A stretch of 64,000 nucleotides of DNA, from contig NC_087068.1 of NCBI RefSeq assembly GCF_963678635.1, positions 3,658,001 to 3,722,000 on the forward strand, read 5' to 3'. Below the pieces are notes generated by a model. That model worked only from the letters and a program-made list of their open reading frames with translations, had not been told where the DNA came from and made no database searches. The stretch is from Symsagittifera roscoffensis. Its lineage: Eukaryota; Xenacoelomorpha; Acoela; Convolutidae. The position numbers and the translations under genes were made by a program. Shown here piece after piece: positions 45,101 through 55,514 of the stretch (positions are counted from its first letter, which is position 1; the number at the start of each line of letters is the position of its first letter).

Positions 45101-48100
45101 TTTGAGTCTGGTAACTACGAACCTCGTCAAATGCCTCCTTTATCTGGACTTCTGCTCTAGAGTAGGAGTTGGAGAGTTCGATCCCCGACTTGTCCAGCTC
45201 TTTTATAATCTTCTCACACTCGTCTTTGATCTTCCTACTCTCCTTCCTGTTCTGCGTATAATCGTCCAGAATGACATCTACGTGCTTTTTTCTAGAAAAA
45301 GATTACTGAGTTTTTCTGTAAAAGACTACCTCTACAAAAATATTATTTGAAACTGACCCGCATTGACCTCCATACACGGAAAATGCTTGTCATACAACTC
45401 CATACATCAAGTGCATGGAAAATTGCTTGTCATACAATTTTTGTACAATTTCTAAAATGGTTAAAAAAACTATTTCTGCGGCTGTTTGATTCTAATAAAA
45501 CAGTCTGGTGGTAGAAAAAACCTAGGTTATTGTTTTTTGAAAAAAGGCTGATCATACAATTCCTATATATGGGAATTTTATGACTAGCATTTTTTTGATC
45601 GCGACACAAAAAAAATTCCCAGTAATTTTGAAATTGCATCAAAAGAATTTTTGGTGTTTTTTTTCAACCGCAAATCAAACCGATATTTGTTCTCAATCAA
45701 ACGTTTTCCAAAAAAACTTTTGCATGCAAAATTTAATTTTTTGTGTGCAAAACGTAGTCATGGATACACTAATATTGGAATGTTTTTTTTTCGCTCAATA
45801 ACTTTTTTCAAAAACGCTGAAAACTCCTATTTTTTTGTATGGCGTGTTTATTTATGCCTTGATCAGTGTCTGATAATTTAAGAAAACAAATTTTAAAATC
45901 AATCATCGTTTAAAAATTTTTTCCAAAATTTAAATTTTTGTTACTTCTGATATATCATTTATGAAATACCATAAGACAATTCAAAGAGTTTTCTTTGCAT
46001 TATAATTGCAAGACCGTTCAACTTCGGTGCTTCGAGTACACCCAGTTTTTGTCATTTCTGGTTTATGGAAAAATATTTATTATACAATTTGATATATGGA
46101 AAAATGCTTATCATAGAGATTTCAAACAACTTTCAGTACATATGGAATTGTATGCTAAGAAGTTTTTCATACATGGAAATTGTATGATAAGAGTTTTTGT
46201 CAACCCGGAACACACAAAATTTTACTTAAAACAAAAAGTCCGTAAAAAATGCAAATGTACGAGAGTTGCTGTGTAAAAAGACAAGAATGTTCCGATCATA
46301 GTGATCCTTGCACAAAAATCTCAAATTAAACGACTATTTTTACAGAAAATGAATAATGGTAGCTTAGGAAAATTTTTCTTTACAATTGTGCAGATACACA
46401 AAAAGTTTTTGTTTTATTTTTTGTTAAATTGGTATTAATTTTTTTTCACTAACCGACTTAGGCTTTGGAATATTTGATAAATCATATATCTGCTGATTTT
46501 CTGATCGGTCAGTGTTAATTTTAATGGCATAATTTTATTCGATTTTTCTGAGATTCTTGCGACTTTTTTGAGATTTTTAAATAATCAATTCTGATTGGCT
46601 GAAAATAACTAATAATAAATTTGCATAAATTGTTCCTTCTATCATGAGGGACGTCATCGGTTGCAATGTTAAAAGCATGTTTTAAAGACGGTTAACACAG
46701 TGTTTAAAACGCTGAGTATTTTAGTGTATAGAAAAACTTTCCGTGATTTTGTATTGCGCTTTGAATAACTGAACTGTATTTGAAGAAAAACTCCTCAATG
46801 GAGTTCGCGGATGAGGTACCAAACGACGCAAATGTCTCGAAAGTGCCGAGAAACAAACAAATGATCCCATTCCGGATTCTTGGTTTGCTGCGTTTTTTTT
46901 GTGTCCGGCTTTTTCGGTGTCGATCTGAAGTTAAGTAAGTAAACCGAGCGGTCAATTGGAAGAAAAACAGCACATTGAACGCATATAACTTCATTGTTTT
47001 TTTATCGTTTAAAACATGTTCAAAAGATTTTTGCAAACCTGAATCGTGTGCAAGAACTGATCTAAAACTAAAATATGGAAAATTTTGAGAAACATAAATT
47101 CTGTGAGGTGCAAATATATGGTTTTTATGTTCATAAAAACAATTGTACAAATCATGGGCTAAAAAACAACTCAATTAATGTATAATTGTTGATGACGTTT
47201 ATACTACCAGATTTTTTTCTAGTGCTAACAAACGCTCGGGAATCATTCTTTTTAAAAAACGCGATATCTATATTCGAGATAGTGTTTTTTTTTTGGTAAT
47301 TAACTTTGTTTATTTTTTGGTGTTTTTTGGCAAAAACTATTTTATTTTGCAGCCTAGTAAATCTAATTCTAAGTTTCAGTTCTAATTCTAATTTCGGTTT
47401 AAGCTTTTAATCGTAGACACGAGTCAATCAAAAGTCTAATGGAAGAAAATAACTTACTTAAAGTTTTTGAGTTCTAATTTTTGAGTTGTCCAAGTATCTA
47501 TTCAATATATTGAGATCAAAAAACAATGTTTTTTTTGTCTCAAAAAATGCCGAACAACTTAGACTAAGCACCAGAAGCAAGTCAGACATCATCCTTGCAA
47601 TAAGGAAATTTCGACAACTGCTTAACAAAGATTGCTTTCTGTAAAAGTAGTACTGGCTTTTAATTACTTAAAACAAAACGATATGGTACCTGGAAACATC
47701 CATGAAATGCCCCAATTCAGCTTTATGAGATTCTATTAGCAGTTTTTTTTGTTATCTACTTGAAAAACATTCGGAACTTTTATGAACTGTTTTTTAGCTT
47801 CAGCTCACTTCGGTGAAATTCAGTTATATAAAAAAAAACAGAATAATCATAAGTAATCATGATCAAGATTAAAATTTTCTTTTCCTTTCTAGGATATCCT
47901 ACTCAATGAGCAGTTTTGTTCTTTAGGATTTCCTTCCACGCGTATAGTTTAGCTTCAGCTTTACGTATGCAGCTGGTAAAATATTTCAACTTGAATTTCA
48001 GTATCTGTACGATTTCTCAGAGTCAGCAAAAACCTGATGATTTTGTGGCATTCTCCCATACCGAGGAGTTATATTGTAAGCGTACTAGTTATCGAACAAT

Positions 48101-48618
48101 GTCCGTTTATAAACATCTAGCCTAAAACTGAAGGTACTTTAGTGTTAAACTCCGATTTAGTCGAATTACTCTGTAAATCTTACTCTTTTTATTTTCCGCC
48201 CTTTTTTAAAGAATTTTGAGCTCACACATTTAGCAGCATAAAAAGGACAACTAAACTGCGAAAAAAATTCATTTGAGTAGAATAGGACGTGCGTCATTTT
48301 ACTTTGTTTTGACCCGGGCAATCGGGCACAATCAGTGTTTTGTTCTCTTCCCCATACATTGAGTTCGCAAAATTCGTTTGAAAAATAAGTTTGAAAAAAC
48401 CAGCAAGGGAGAAATTGTAAATCTCACCTGCAATTGAAGCACTGTGACTGTGAACAATGTACACACAGATGCAGGTCATGCGAATCCTTTCCACAATTCA
48501 CACATGTGGTGATAGCTTTGCCTCTCCTGTTCGCACCCTCCCCCTCCGCCTCCCCTCCCCCCTGGTTTTGATCCGAGCCCCCCTGTCTGGAAGGTGGCTG
48601 GGCTGCAGTCGCTGACAT
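42188..48618 (-). CDS. RING-less B-box/coiled-coil (TRIM-like) protein, five exons
   Basis: Exons 5' to 3': 48428-48618, 45123-45291, 43992-44148, 42624-42778, 42188-42307. All phases agree (2, 0, 1, 0), giving 263 aa and a TAG stop. Residues 1-34 are Gly/Gln/Glu-rich. Residues 39-67 form a B-box-like zinc site, C-x2-C-x9-C-x2-C-x4-C-x2-C-x3-H (CVNCGKDSHDLHLC, then CFNCRKKH). It is split by intron 1 and lacks an obvious eighth ligand. Residues 70-190 are a long Lys/Glu-rich coiled coil like the B-box C-terminal region (KIIKELDKSGIELSNSYSRA; EELEKK-type heptads). The C-terminal part (FAHLCSLEFKSRECLNDF) resembles the end of a TRIM coiled coil. No RING before it and no NHL, SPRY or other C-terminal domain after it. 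Such proteins usually dimerise. Function unknown. Upstream exons or an alternative start are possible. Confidence 0.78.
43728..43932. repeat. Two adjacent hairpins with identical 24-nt spacer
   Basis: Hairpin 1 has arms 43728-43760 and 43785-43817 (AGCGTTTCTCGAAGTCAA against TTGACTTCGAGAAACGCT). Hairpin 2 has arms 43821-43867 and 43892-43932 (AAGTTGCTATGGAAAT against ATTTCCATAGCAACT). The stems are unrelated, but both enclose the same 24 bases, TTTTTTGAGGGAAAGGGTTG followed by AACT (43761-43784 and 43868-43891). Both lie in intron 3 of the B-box gene. Confidence 0.92.
44242..44350 (+). repeat. 16-bp tandem repeat beside a TGTTCCGAC end
   Basis: GACTGCTCGAATTAAA is repeated about six times, with small changes in the last units. 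It is followed by GCAAAGCCCTGAATGTTCCG (44351), the same flank-plus-end combination as at 4854. It lies in intron 2 of the B-box gene, just upstream of exon 3 on the minus strand. Confidence 0.9.
45292..48427. other. Intron 1 of the B-box gene
   Basis: Three kilobases, mostly A/T-rich. A TGTTCCGATCAT end lies near 46283. On the plus strand ATG 46798 opens a 45-residue frame that reaches a GTAAGT donor and could join an exon after a TTCTTTAG at 47926; this is speculative. A 156-residue minus-strand frame (46704-47174) has no domain features. Confidence 0.35.
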
Positions 48619-49630
48619 TGCTGGTCTATTACGATTTCCCTATTTTAAGTTTTTTGTTTGTTCCCGATAGCTTTTTCACTCAAGTTATAAATATGTTTCT
48701 TTTGGATTTTGATTTAAAAAATACTCAACAAATGTTTATAACAGAAGAAAGATGCTCTCAAATATGTGTAATAATGTTTTTCGTAGCGTAAAAACTATGC
48801 TTTGACAATTCATACAGTTTTTGCGATTTGAGTGATTTTATTATTAATCGATGCTGAGATATCCAATTTGAAACGACCGCAGCTCAACAAGAGCAATGAA
48901 ATTACTTTAAGTTGGTGTGAAGTTTATGGCTTTGATTGGTATACGAGAGTTAAAATCAAATGACTTTGATGTTTTTGAAACGAGGACTTAAATTTTTGTT
49001 CTTAAAATTTTTTCAGATTTTAATGAAAAACACTACTTACGACAAAAATGATCAAAACTGAAGAGCAATAAGCTACGAAAAAAATTTTTCTTGACTTTTT
49101 CTTTGAAAAAAAAAAAACTTTTCTTGGTTTCCCCTCTGCGAGTTGACCTCATAACCACCCAATCGCACCCTCCTTTGATTCAATTTTAATGCATCCATAT
49201 TTCAAGTTTTTTAACCCATCTCGAGAAAATCTTAGAACTGCCTCTGCTCGAGTCCATAAAAATTGCAATCGAAATATGGTTTGAGTGGAAGCTTTCAAAA
49301 CTTCACCTTTTGCAGAGTTTTCTGATTTACCTGAGATCGGAATAGCTGGGATATAGTGGAAGGCAAGGTCATGTATCGTATGAATTAGGAAAAAGCTACT
49401 GAAATATAAATTAAGGAACAAAAACTTGGTTTACGCGGAAGTTTTTGTGGCAATCGAAAAATTTCACGGTCATTTTTTGGAGAAATAGTCAGTTTTTGCA
49501 GGAACAATTTTATGGAAAAATTCAAAAAAAAAATTTACTTAAATTCTGAAAACCGATTTTGCAATACTTTTTGTTTTTGGTTCCCATTTTTGATATTCCG
49601 GTCAAAAATTGCTACTGAAATTGCAGACAA
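48619..49630. other. Intergenic between B-box gene and retrotransposon block
   Basis: It contains the presumed promoter of the B-box gene. No element recognised. The part from 49631 onward is repeated as copy C at 59150. Confidence 0.35.
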
Positions 49631-49917
49631 ACGTTTAAATTAGGCAGTTTTCGCATAAAAGTCACCAACAAACTAAAAACTTGCAGCAAACTTTAAAATT
49701 ACAGAACAGTTAAATATCTATAGACTACTGACAATTGGCTCCGAAGAACTGTATTTTCAAAAAAAATTGAAGAAAAAATCACTCTAATCTTTTTTTCTTA
49801 TTTTTGACAAAATTAAGAAATATTTATGCGTGGGCTATGCTAGGAACTGTCCTCAAAACACAGTTATTCTCGACTATTTTTTGAAGAACTTATCTCTGAT
49901 ATTGCAAGCCTAACACG

Positions 49918-50150
49918 TGTTATTATTCTGCTTTTTGATGTAGTCCAGTTCTCTTCATAAATCTTAGATATCTAACCAACTTAAAATAAATTCCTAGTTT
50001 ATCAACATATAAGCGTGAGAAATTCAAACTGTTCAGAATTGAGAAAAAAGATTTTCTGTTTTTGTTTCACAAATTTAGTTAAAGTCAATAGTTGCACGGT
50101 TACAGTTGCCCTTACGGGTACAGTTTGCCGGCTACAGTGCCTCGTAGAGA
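49918..50150 (-). repeat. 3' LTR of copy A
   Basis: It aligns with 55253-55514 over most of its length. Shared blocks are AAATCTTAGAT.CCTAACCAA, TTCCTAGTTTATCAACA, TTAGTTAAAGTCAATAGTTG continuing CACGGTTACAG, TTGCCC, and a GCCTCGTAGAGA/GCCTGATAGAGA end. The two LTRs look only about 70-80% identical, indicating an old insertion. The terminal bases are approximate. Confidence 0.75.
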
Positions 50151-50437
50151 TTGAACGGGATTAATTAAACGGCTAGAAGAAATCCTCGAGTTATGTCCTG
50201 AATGAAGAAAAGTTCTGTAGTCGGTCAACTTCTGTCGAAATGCATGAGTACAAATCTAATGACTGGTCGATTGTAGAACTCTGTTCGAGTTTTGACTTGT
50301 GCAACCCGAATGATGTTGTCATTGTCATCGAAAACTTTAGTGATAAGACCCATTGGCCACATCAAAGGCGGGATGTTGTCCTCTTTGACAATAAAAATGT
50401 CTCCAATGGTAAATTTTTGTGATGGCGATGTCGTCCA

Positions 50438-51150
50438 TTAAACTTTTTGTTGCAGAGAAGCCAAGTATTCTTCCTTCCAACGTTTCCAGAATCGTCGAAC
50501 TATGTTGCTAATGGCTTTGATTTGTCGACTGAGCGATGTCTTCTTGTCGTGTGTCGAACACGGCATTGCTGTCAATAGTCTTCCGATAAGAACTTGTTCT
50601 GGCGTTAAAGCGAGTGCATCGTTAACGTCCTTAGATGGCGTAACAAGTGGTTTTGAATTGAGGACGCCCCCAATTTGTGTCAGAATTGCCAGGAACTGAT
50701 GAAGTTGTAGTCGCGTTTTCCAAAATATTCGGTAGAAGTGTCGTTTCAGCAATTTCACTACCGCTTCCCATAATCCTTGGCAGTGTGGCGCTCTTGGTTG
50801 TTATGCATAAAACTGAATTGTCGTTTGTGAAGGCGCTGAGAGTTTCTTTGAGTGTTTCGTTCATCATCAGTTTTTGGATTTCATTTTCACCTCGCGAGCC
50901 AATAAAAATTATCGAATTATCGCTGTAAAAATCTTTCGGTAAACCTCTTCTGGTGCAAAAATGTTTTACAATGTCTAAGCAATCGTCCTTTGTGAGAGAG
51001 TGGACGGTTTCCATGTGAACTGCTTTGTGAGAGAATTGACGGTTTCCATGTGAACTGCTTAGTTGCAAAGCAATGACGATAACCACATAAACTTAATTTT
51101 CTTCGCTGCTGCTGTCTTTAATGTAGAAAAAACGCAATAATCGAGCCCTG
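50438..51150 (-). pseudogene. BEL/Pao integrase remnant (copy A)
   Basis: Integrase-core features are readable: HMETVHSLTKDDCLDIVKHF, RRGLPKDFYSDN (the central Asp region) and, in a second frame, LNSKPLVTPSKDVNDALALT, then PEQVLIGR and FWKRWKEEYL near the C-terminus, all typical of BEL/Pao. A 33-bp tandem duplication (about 50990-51060) repeats the GNRQFSHKAVHMETVHS-coding region, and a frame break divides the domain. Inactive. Confidence 0.82.
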
Positions 51151-51639
51151 TGTCATTGAAAGCAAAAAATTCTACAATTTTTTTTGAGCGGCAAATTTCC
51201 TAACTTTAAGTAAAGAAGTCTGACGTCCTGTCCAAGGCTTGCAATTATGAATTGGCCAACGCGAGGCCTCCTGTTATGCATACCGTTTGTCGAATGGTGC
51301 AGAGTGTCAACTGAGGACCGCTATGGAACGATATCCCTAATGAGCAATTTGTTGATTGGTAATTTCCCTGGGAATCAGCATTGGAATTTTTTTTGTCGAT
51401 AACGTATGGCGAATCGGCGAGGCGTCATTCTAAACGAATTTTGTTGCTCTCATCGTCGAAGAAGGGCGAAAGGCTCAGAAGGTTGCTGTTCCTTGGAATA
51501 CGTTTCCCTTTCCTGATAAGTTGAATCTCGGCAAGCTGTAGAGAGTCTAACGAGCTTCCTTAACTTCCACGGCTCAACTTCTCCGAGTAGCACAATTAGC
51601 GAAATTGTCTTTCATCCGCAAAAATTTCCATCTCTCGGC

Positions 51640-52330
51640 TAGTAGAATTTCTTGAATTATCTCAACTCAATTAGCACTTGCAAGGAAATTCCCAAAATCA
51701 CGCAATTGTAACTTGAGAGCGGGTCCAGCCGAAAACAGTTGGTATGATAGAACGCTTGTCGCTGATTGCGGATAGAGTCGCTTTCACTAGTTTTGCTCCT
51801 AGAAGTGCTGCACAATGTTCCATGGGTGGAACACAAATGCATTCAATAAGCGCAACTCAAATTTTTGCGGTCAAAGTTTTGACGTCTGTTGTACATTCCC
51901 TGGTTTCTTGTCGGATATACAGGAAAGCTGCATATGCTGTACTTGATGCGTCACAGAAAACATGAATGTGAAGTTCCTTGGTTGTCTCAGCTAAAAGAAC
52001 TCGGCGATGTTTTTCAGTTCCTTAAGCTGCTGTCGAAGGCGTCCATAGTGTCCCTGTATTGTGACTCATATCGTTTGATCCCATGAGATCGTGTCCATCC
52101 ACATGAGTAGTATGAATGTCTTAAGTTGAATGGTCGTAAGCCAAATCCATCTAAGGGGATCATAGCTTATGGTCATTTCTGAGATTTTTTCTCGTTTGCT
52201 CAACGGAGACCGTTCGTTTAGTTTAAATGCAAAGCTAAAATGGTCTGGCAGCGGGTCCCATTTGATTCCCGGTGTTTTGATGACATAGTCGTCTTTTTGA
52301 TTATCATTTCATCTGCTGCTTCTCGATATC
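51640..52330 (-). pseudogene. BEL/Pao connection (A17-like) and RNase H remnant (copy A)
   Basis: Minus-strand fragments match the Pao connection region: KTPGIKRDPLPDHFSFAF, LSKREKISEMTISYDPLRWI, then VFCDASSTAYAAFLYIRQET and the PPMEHCAALLGAKLVKATLS block. Stop codons interrupt each stretch, for example within the AKI-stop-VAL region near 51850. Confidence 0.7.
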
Positions 52331-52479
52331 ACATAGGAGCCGTTCTACTACCTTCGTTTCGTTTGATGTCTATTTGCAAATTTCAAATCCAGCTGTAGCA
52401 AATGTATTGATGAATCCCTCATTTAGTTGAATTGCTGATTCAGTATCTTTGTTCGACAAGCACTTGACGAGGTCTCATC

Positions 52480-53420
52480 CATTGAAAGGCTCAAGAAGCG
52501 ATTCCATAGTTAATTCTGGTCATTCGGTAGTGCTTAACCTCAGTCAAATTTTGAATTCTTTTACAAGATTTGACGATAGTCTCTATCTTCTTCTTCCAAC
52601 TGCACCTGACGGTACATGTTTGCAATGTCGCTGAGAGTGTTACCTGATGCAATCCGAAGCAAAACAAATTGCTGAAAAGTTCTTTCTGAACTGTTGGTCC
52701 AACCATCAATTTTTCGTTGGGTGATGTTCCAGATGTCTTTGATGATGCGTTGGAAGTCACTCGAAGTTTTTTTTGTCGCACTTGAACCCTTGGAAACAAG
52801 TTGATGTGGTATGTAGAAACAGTTATAGTGCAGTCGCACTAACTGGTTGTCTGCAAGTTGCTCCTTATGACCAAGGTTGACAAACTCGTCGATGAAGTTA
52901 TTGTACTTCTTGTAAACCTCAGTATTCCTTTCCAAATGAAAAAGTAACCTGCGTAGTTGTCCTCGAGCTTGCTGTAGTGAGTTTCCAAGTTGTCCAGTTT
53001 CTTCTTTCAATGGCAGTTTCACCACCAATTGTCCATCTGGCCTGCGTTTAGTTGTTGCTTTGAAATGTTCCTCACATTTAAGGTCCTCTGGTGTCCACAG
53101 TTTTCTTTCTGGAACTTTTTCGATTTCCTCGACTATTTGAGTTGCTATCGTCGGTGGCAAGAATCGTCTGTAGTAGAGAAGTAAGTCCGTTGCTGCTGTT
53201 TTGTTGTCCAATTAGAAGCCAGCCAAAAAAACGATAGTCGATAATAAAATTAACCTGTCTGTTCCTTTTTTCTGTTTCTTCCAGTCTTCCAATCATCAGA
53301 TCCTCGTAGCATGCTACTCCAATGATCAAGTTAATTTTCTGTGAATTGTTGAATCCAGGATCGGCTAATTGTAATTGCTTCACTGTTGTCCAATTGTTTG
53401 TGCTGATTCATCACGAAGGC
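52480..53420 (-). pseudogene. BEL/Pao protease end and reverse transcriptase remnant (copy A)
   Basis: LADPGFNNSQKINLIIGVAC (about 53310-53370) is the conserved end of the protease region. The reverse transcriptase follows: LWTPEDLKCEEHFKATTKR, LPLKEETGQLGNSL, IDEFVNLGHKEQL, FYIPHQLVSKGSS, then by frameshift NEKLMVGPTVQKELF and back to ANMYRQVQLEEEDRDYRQIL. The YxDD active-site region is not recognisable, and at least two frameshifts lie between 52560 and 52800. Confidence 0.85.
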
Positions 53421-53769
53421 AATTTTGTTGGTTAGCTTCTCACGAATTGATGCTGCTATTAAGAATGTTTCATTTTCTGAGCGCCCGATGAGCAGATGAA
53501 CCTGTCCCTTGTTGTCGCAAACTTCATTTCCTCCAATTCCGCAAAACCTTGTTGTCTGCTTCTTCCTACGTATCTATAACCCCTGAGCAACTGCTTCTGT
53601 TATCAGGTCGTTCTTTGATGCTGAATCCAGTACTCCTCGAACAAGAAATAATTCTCCGTTGATCTCAAGTAGAAAGATGATAGCTTGTAGAAAAACTTCG
53701 TCCTTAGATTATCATGAATTGCTGCTCCGTGTTTTTGTCAATTGTCTTCACTTTTGGTGATGTCTGATG

Positions 53770-54900
53770 TAGCTAGGTTTCTCTTAAGCGTCTTTGGTGT
53801 GTTGTTACTTCCTTTACTGTCGAGTTGTCGATTATTAATCGATGTCGGTCACAGTGGTGATAATTCAAGAGCTTGGCATCTTTATTCGAGAAACTTCTTG
53901 AGCTGTTCGTAACGCTGACGTTCTCTTCCTGGCATAGAAATTTTTCAAGCTTTCCGTGTTTCAATGGGAAGTCGTTCCGTCAGAAAGTAGGCAAAAAAAT
54001 GCACTGTTGATTTACTGGTTGTCCATGGTTGAGCAAAACAATTCGGTGTTTCTCAGTGGTTTCCATGAGAGTTCGATATCTTCGGAGTTTTCTGTTGTCA
54101 ACGAACGCTGCTTAAAGATTTCGTGTAAATTCAATTGCAAAATAAAAACTTCGTTGTCGTATCACTTCTCCAGAACGTCAATGGCTATGTCAAAATTGTC
54201 ATCTGTAATCATTATGGAATGTAGTAGTTGGTCCGCGTCTCCAGTCAGAGAAGATTTCAAGTGCTGTAGCTATTGATTCTTCGTCAGTCTCGTTTTGTCA
54301 ATCACAGTTCCTTGACGATTTCCATTTTATGTATTCATCAGAGAAAACAGGCAAATTTAGTTTTGATAAGCTGACATTCACATCTGTTGTTCGACTCGTG
54401 TCGGTGTCTTAAGCCTGTGAAGAAACTGTTGAAATTGAAGAAATTACTGTCCATATTTGTCGTCCAAATCTTCTCTTTTTCGATCTCATAGTTTAATGGC
54501 TGCTCATCTGTGATCAGTTCGTGTATTTGAGTTTGAGAACTGGTCCTGTTATTTGCGGATGTTGACTTCCAGTTGCCGAACTCTTGCAACTCCTGTTTCA
54601 CCAAGAGTTCCGCGATTTTGAATGATCACGTTTGCTTCATTTTAGTATCTGGTTACTACGCGTCGATGAGATGATCTAGAGCTTTTGAGTTGCCCAAAAT
54701 ATTCTGTCAGGTCAATGAGACTGTCGTTGTTCAACTCATGTTTTTGTTGATGCTATTCGTCAATGGGAAACGCTGAAAATTTTGACTGTGTAGACGTTTT
54801 TGTTCTGCATGGGAGTTGAAATGACAAATCTGGGGTGAATTTTCAAGTGAAGTAGTTGGTCGCTGTTGCTGGATGTTGCCAACCCGAGATGTGTTTCAGT
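53770..54900 (-). pseudogene. BEL/Pao gag remnant (copy A)
   Basis: A decayed zinc-knuckle region (LLNYHHCDRHRLIID, about 53820-53870) sits downstream of gag-like sequence (ITDDNFDIAIDVLEKRYDNE, about 54150-54210). Short frames only. The region from 54338 to 55150 has no clear homology and may be 5' gag or leader. Confidence 0.55.
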
Positions 54901-55252
54901 GGAAGACAATCCCCGCAAGGGAAAAAGCAAGAACAAAAGTCCGCACGTGGACAAAAACCAACCCAAAACACGAAAGTTATTGAAAAATGAAGGAAGCGTA
55001 GCGTCGCGCGGAATCACTGAAGTAAAACGTCAATTTATCGGTTGTACTTCAGTAATTTTCAAAAAACAGTATAGTATCGTTTCTTCGGAGAACTTTCGGG
55101 GTCTACCATTGGTTAATCACTCCTCAGCTTCTCAGAAATCTCAGCGAAATTGATAGTGGGGGGAAAGTTGTCCGGAAACCTGACCGCCGACTAACTACTA
55201 TCCTAAGCTTTTAGTAAAAATCACTGTAACCCTATCAAATTTAGACAATTTA

Positions 55253-55514
55253 TGTTGATATATTGCCATTTATGTTGATATATTCCAGTTCTATAGCTAA
55301 ATCTTAGATCCCTAACCAAATTATGATATATTCCTAGTTTATCAACACGTAAAGTCAAACTATTGAGACTTGAGTCAAATGACTTCCTGTTTTAAATTCA
55401 CAAACTTAGTTAAAGTCAATAGTTGCACGGTTACAGTCAATAGTTGCACGGCATAATTGCCCGCATGGTTGTAGTTTGCCCCGCTATGATGCCTGATAGA
55501 GATAAGTCACAACA
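55253..55514 (-). repeat. 5' LTR of copy A
   Basis: Partner of 49918-50150. On the minus strand it would begin TGTTGTGACTTATC. Two small internal duplications are visible: ATTTATGTTGATATATT at about 55249 and 55271, and CAATAGTTGCACGG at about 55407 and 55428. The left limit is uncertain by about 20 bp because of the first duplication. Confidence 0.72.

Larger units (their letters stand above)
49631..54982. repeat. Segmental duplication, copy A
   Basis: This matches 59150-64000 almost base for base, offset 9520 at the start and 9018 at the end. The match includes 287 bp of non-element flank (49631-49917). About a dozen substitutions are visible, for example GTAGTCGG against GTATTCGG near 50218. 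Copy A also keeps a 511-bp block (52825-53335) missing from copies B and C, and has five extra bases near 49850. The match is cut off by the end of the window. Confidence 0.95.
49918..55514 (-). mobile_element. BEL/Pao LTR retrotransposon, decayed (copy A)
   Basis: An LTR element of about 5.6 kb on the minus strand. Order from the 5' LTR (right): gag, protease, reverse transcriptase, connection/RNase H and integrase, then the 3' LTR (left). That integrase-last pol order and the Pao-type connection domain are BEL/Pao features. Every coding block has stops or frameshifts, so the element cannot act on its own. A primer-binding site could not be identified next to the 5' LTR. Confidence 0.88.

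Noticed and set aside
46704-47174. 156-residue open frame on the minus strand
   Set aside because: No domain features, no codon or composition signal distinct from the surroundings, and no matching splice or start context; chance in AT-rich DNA.
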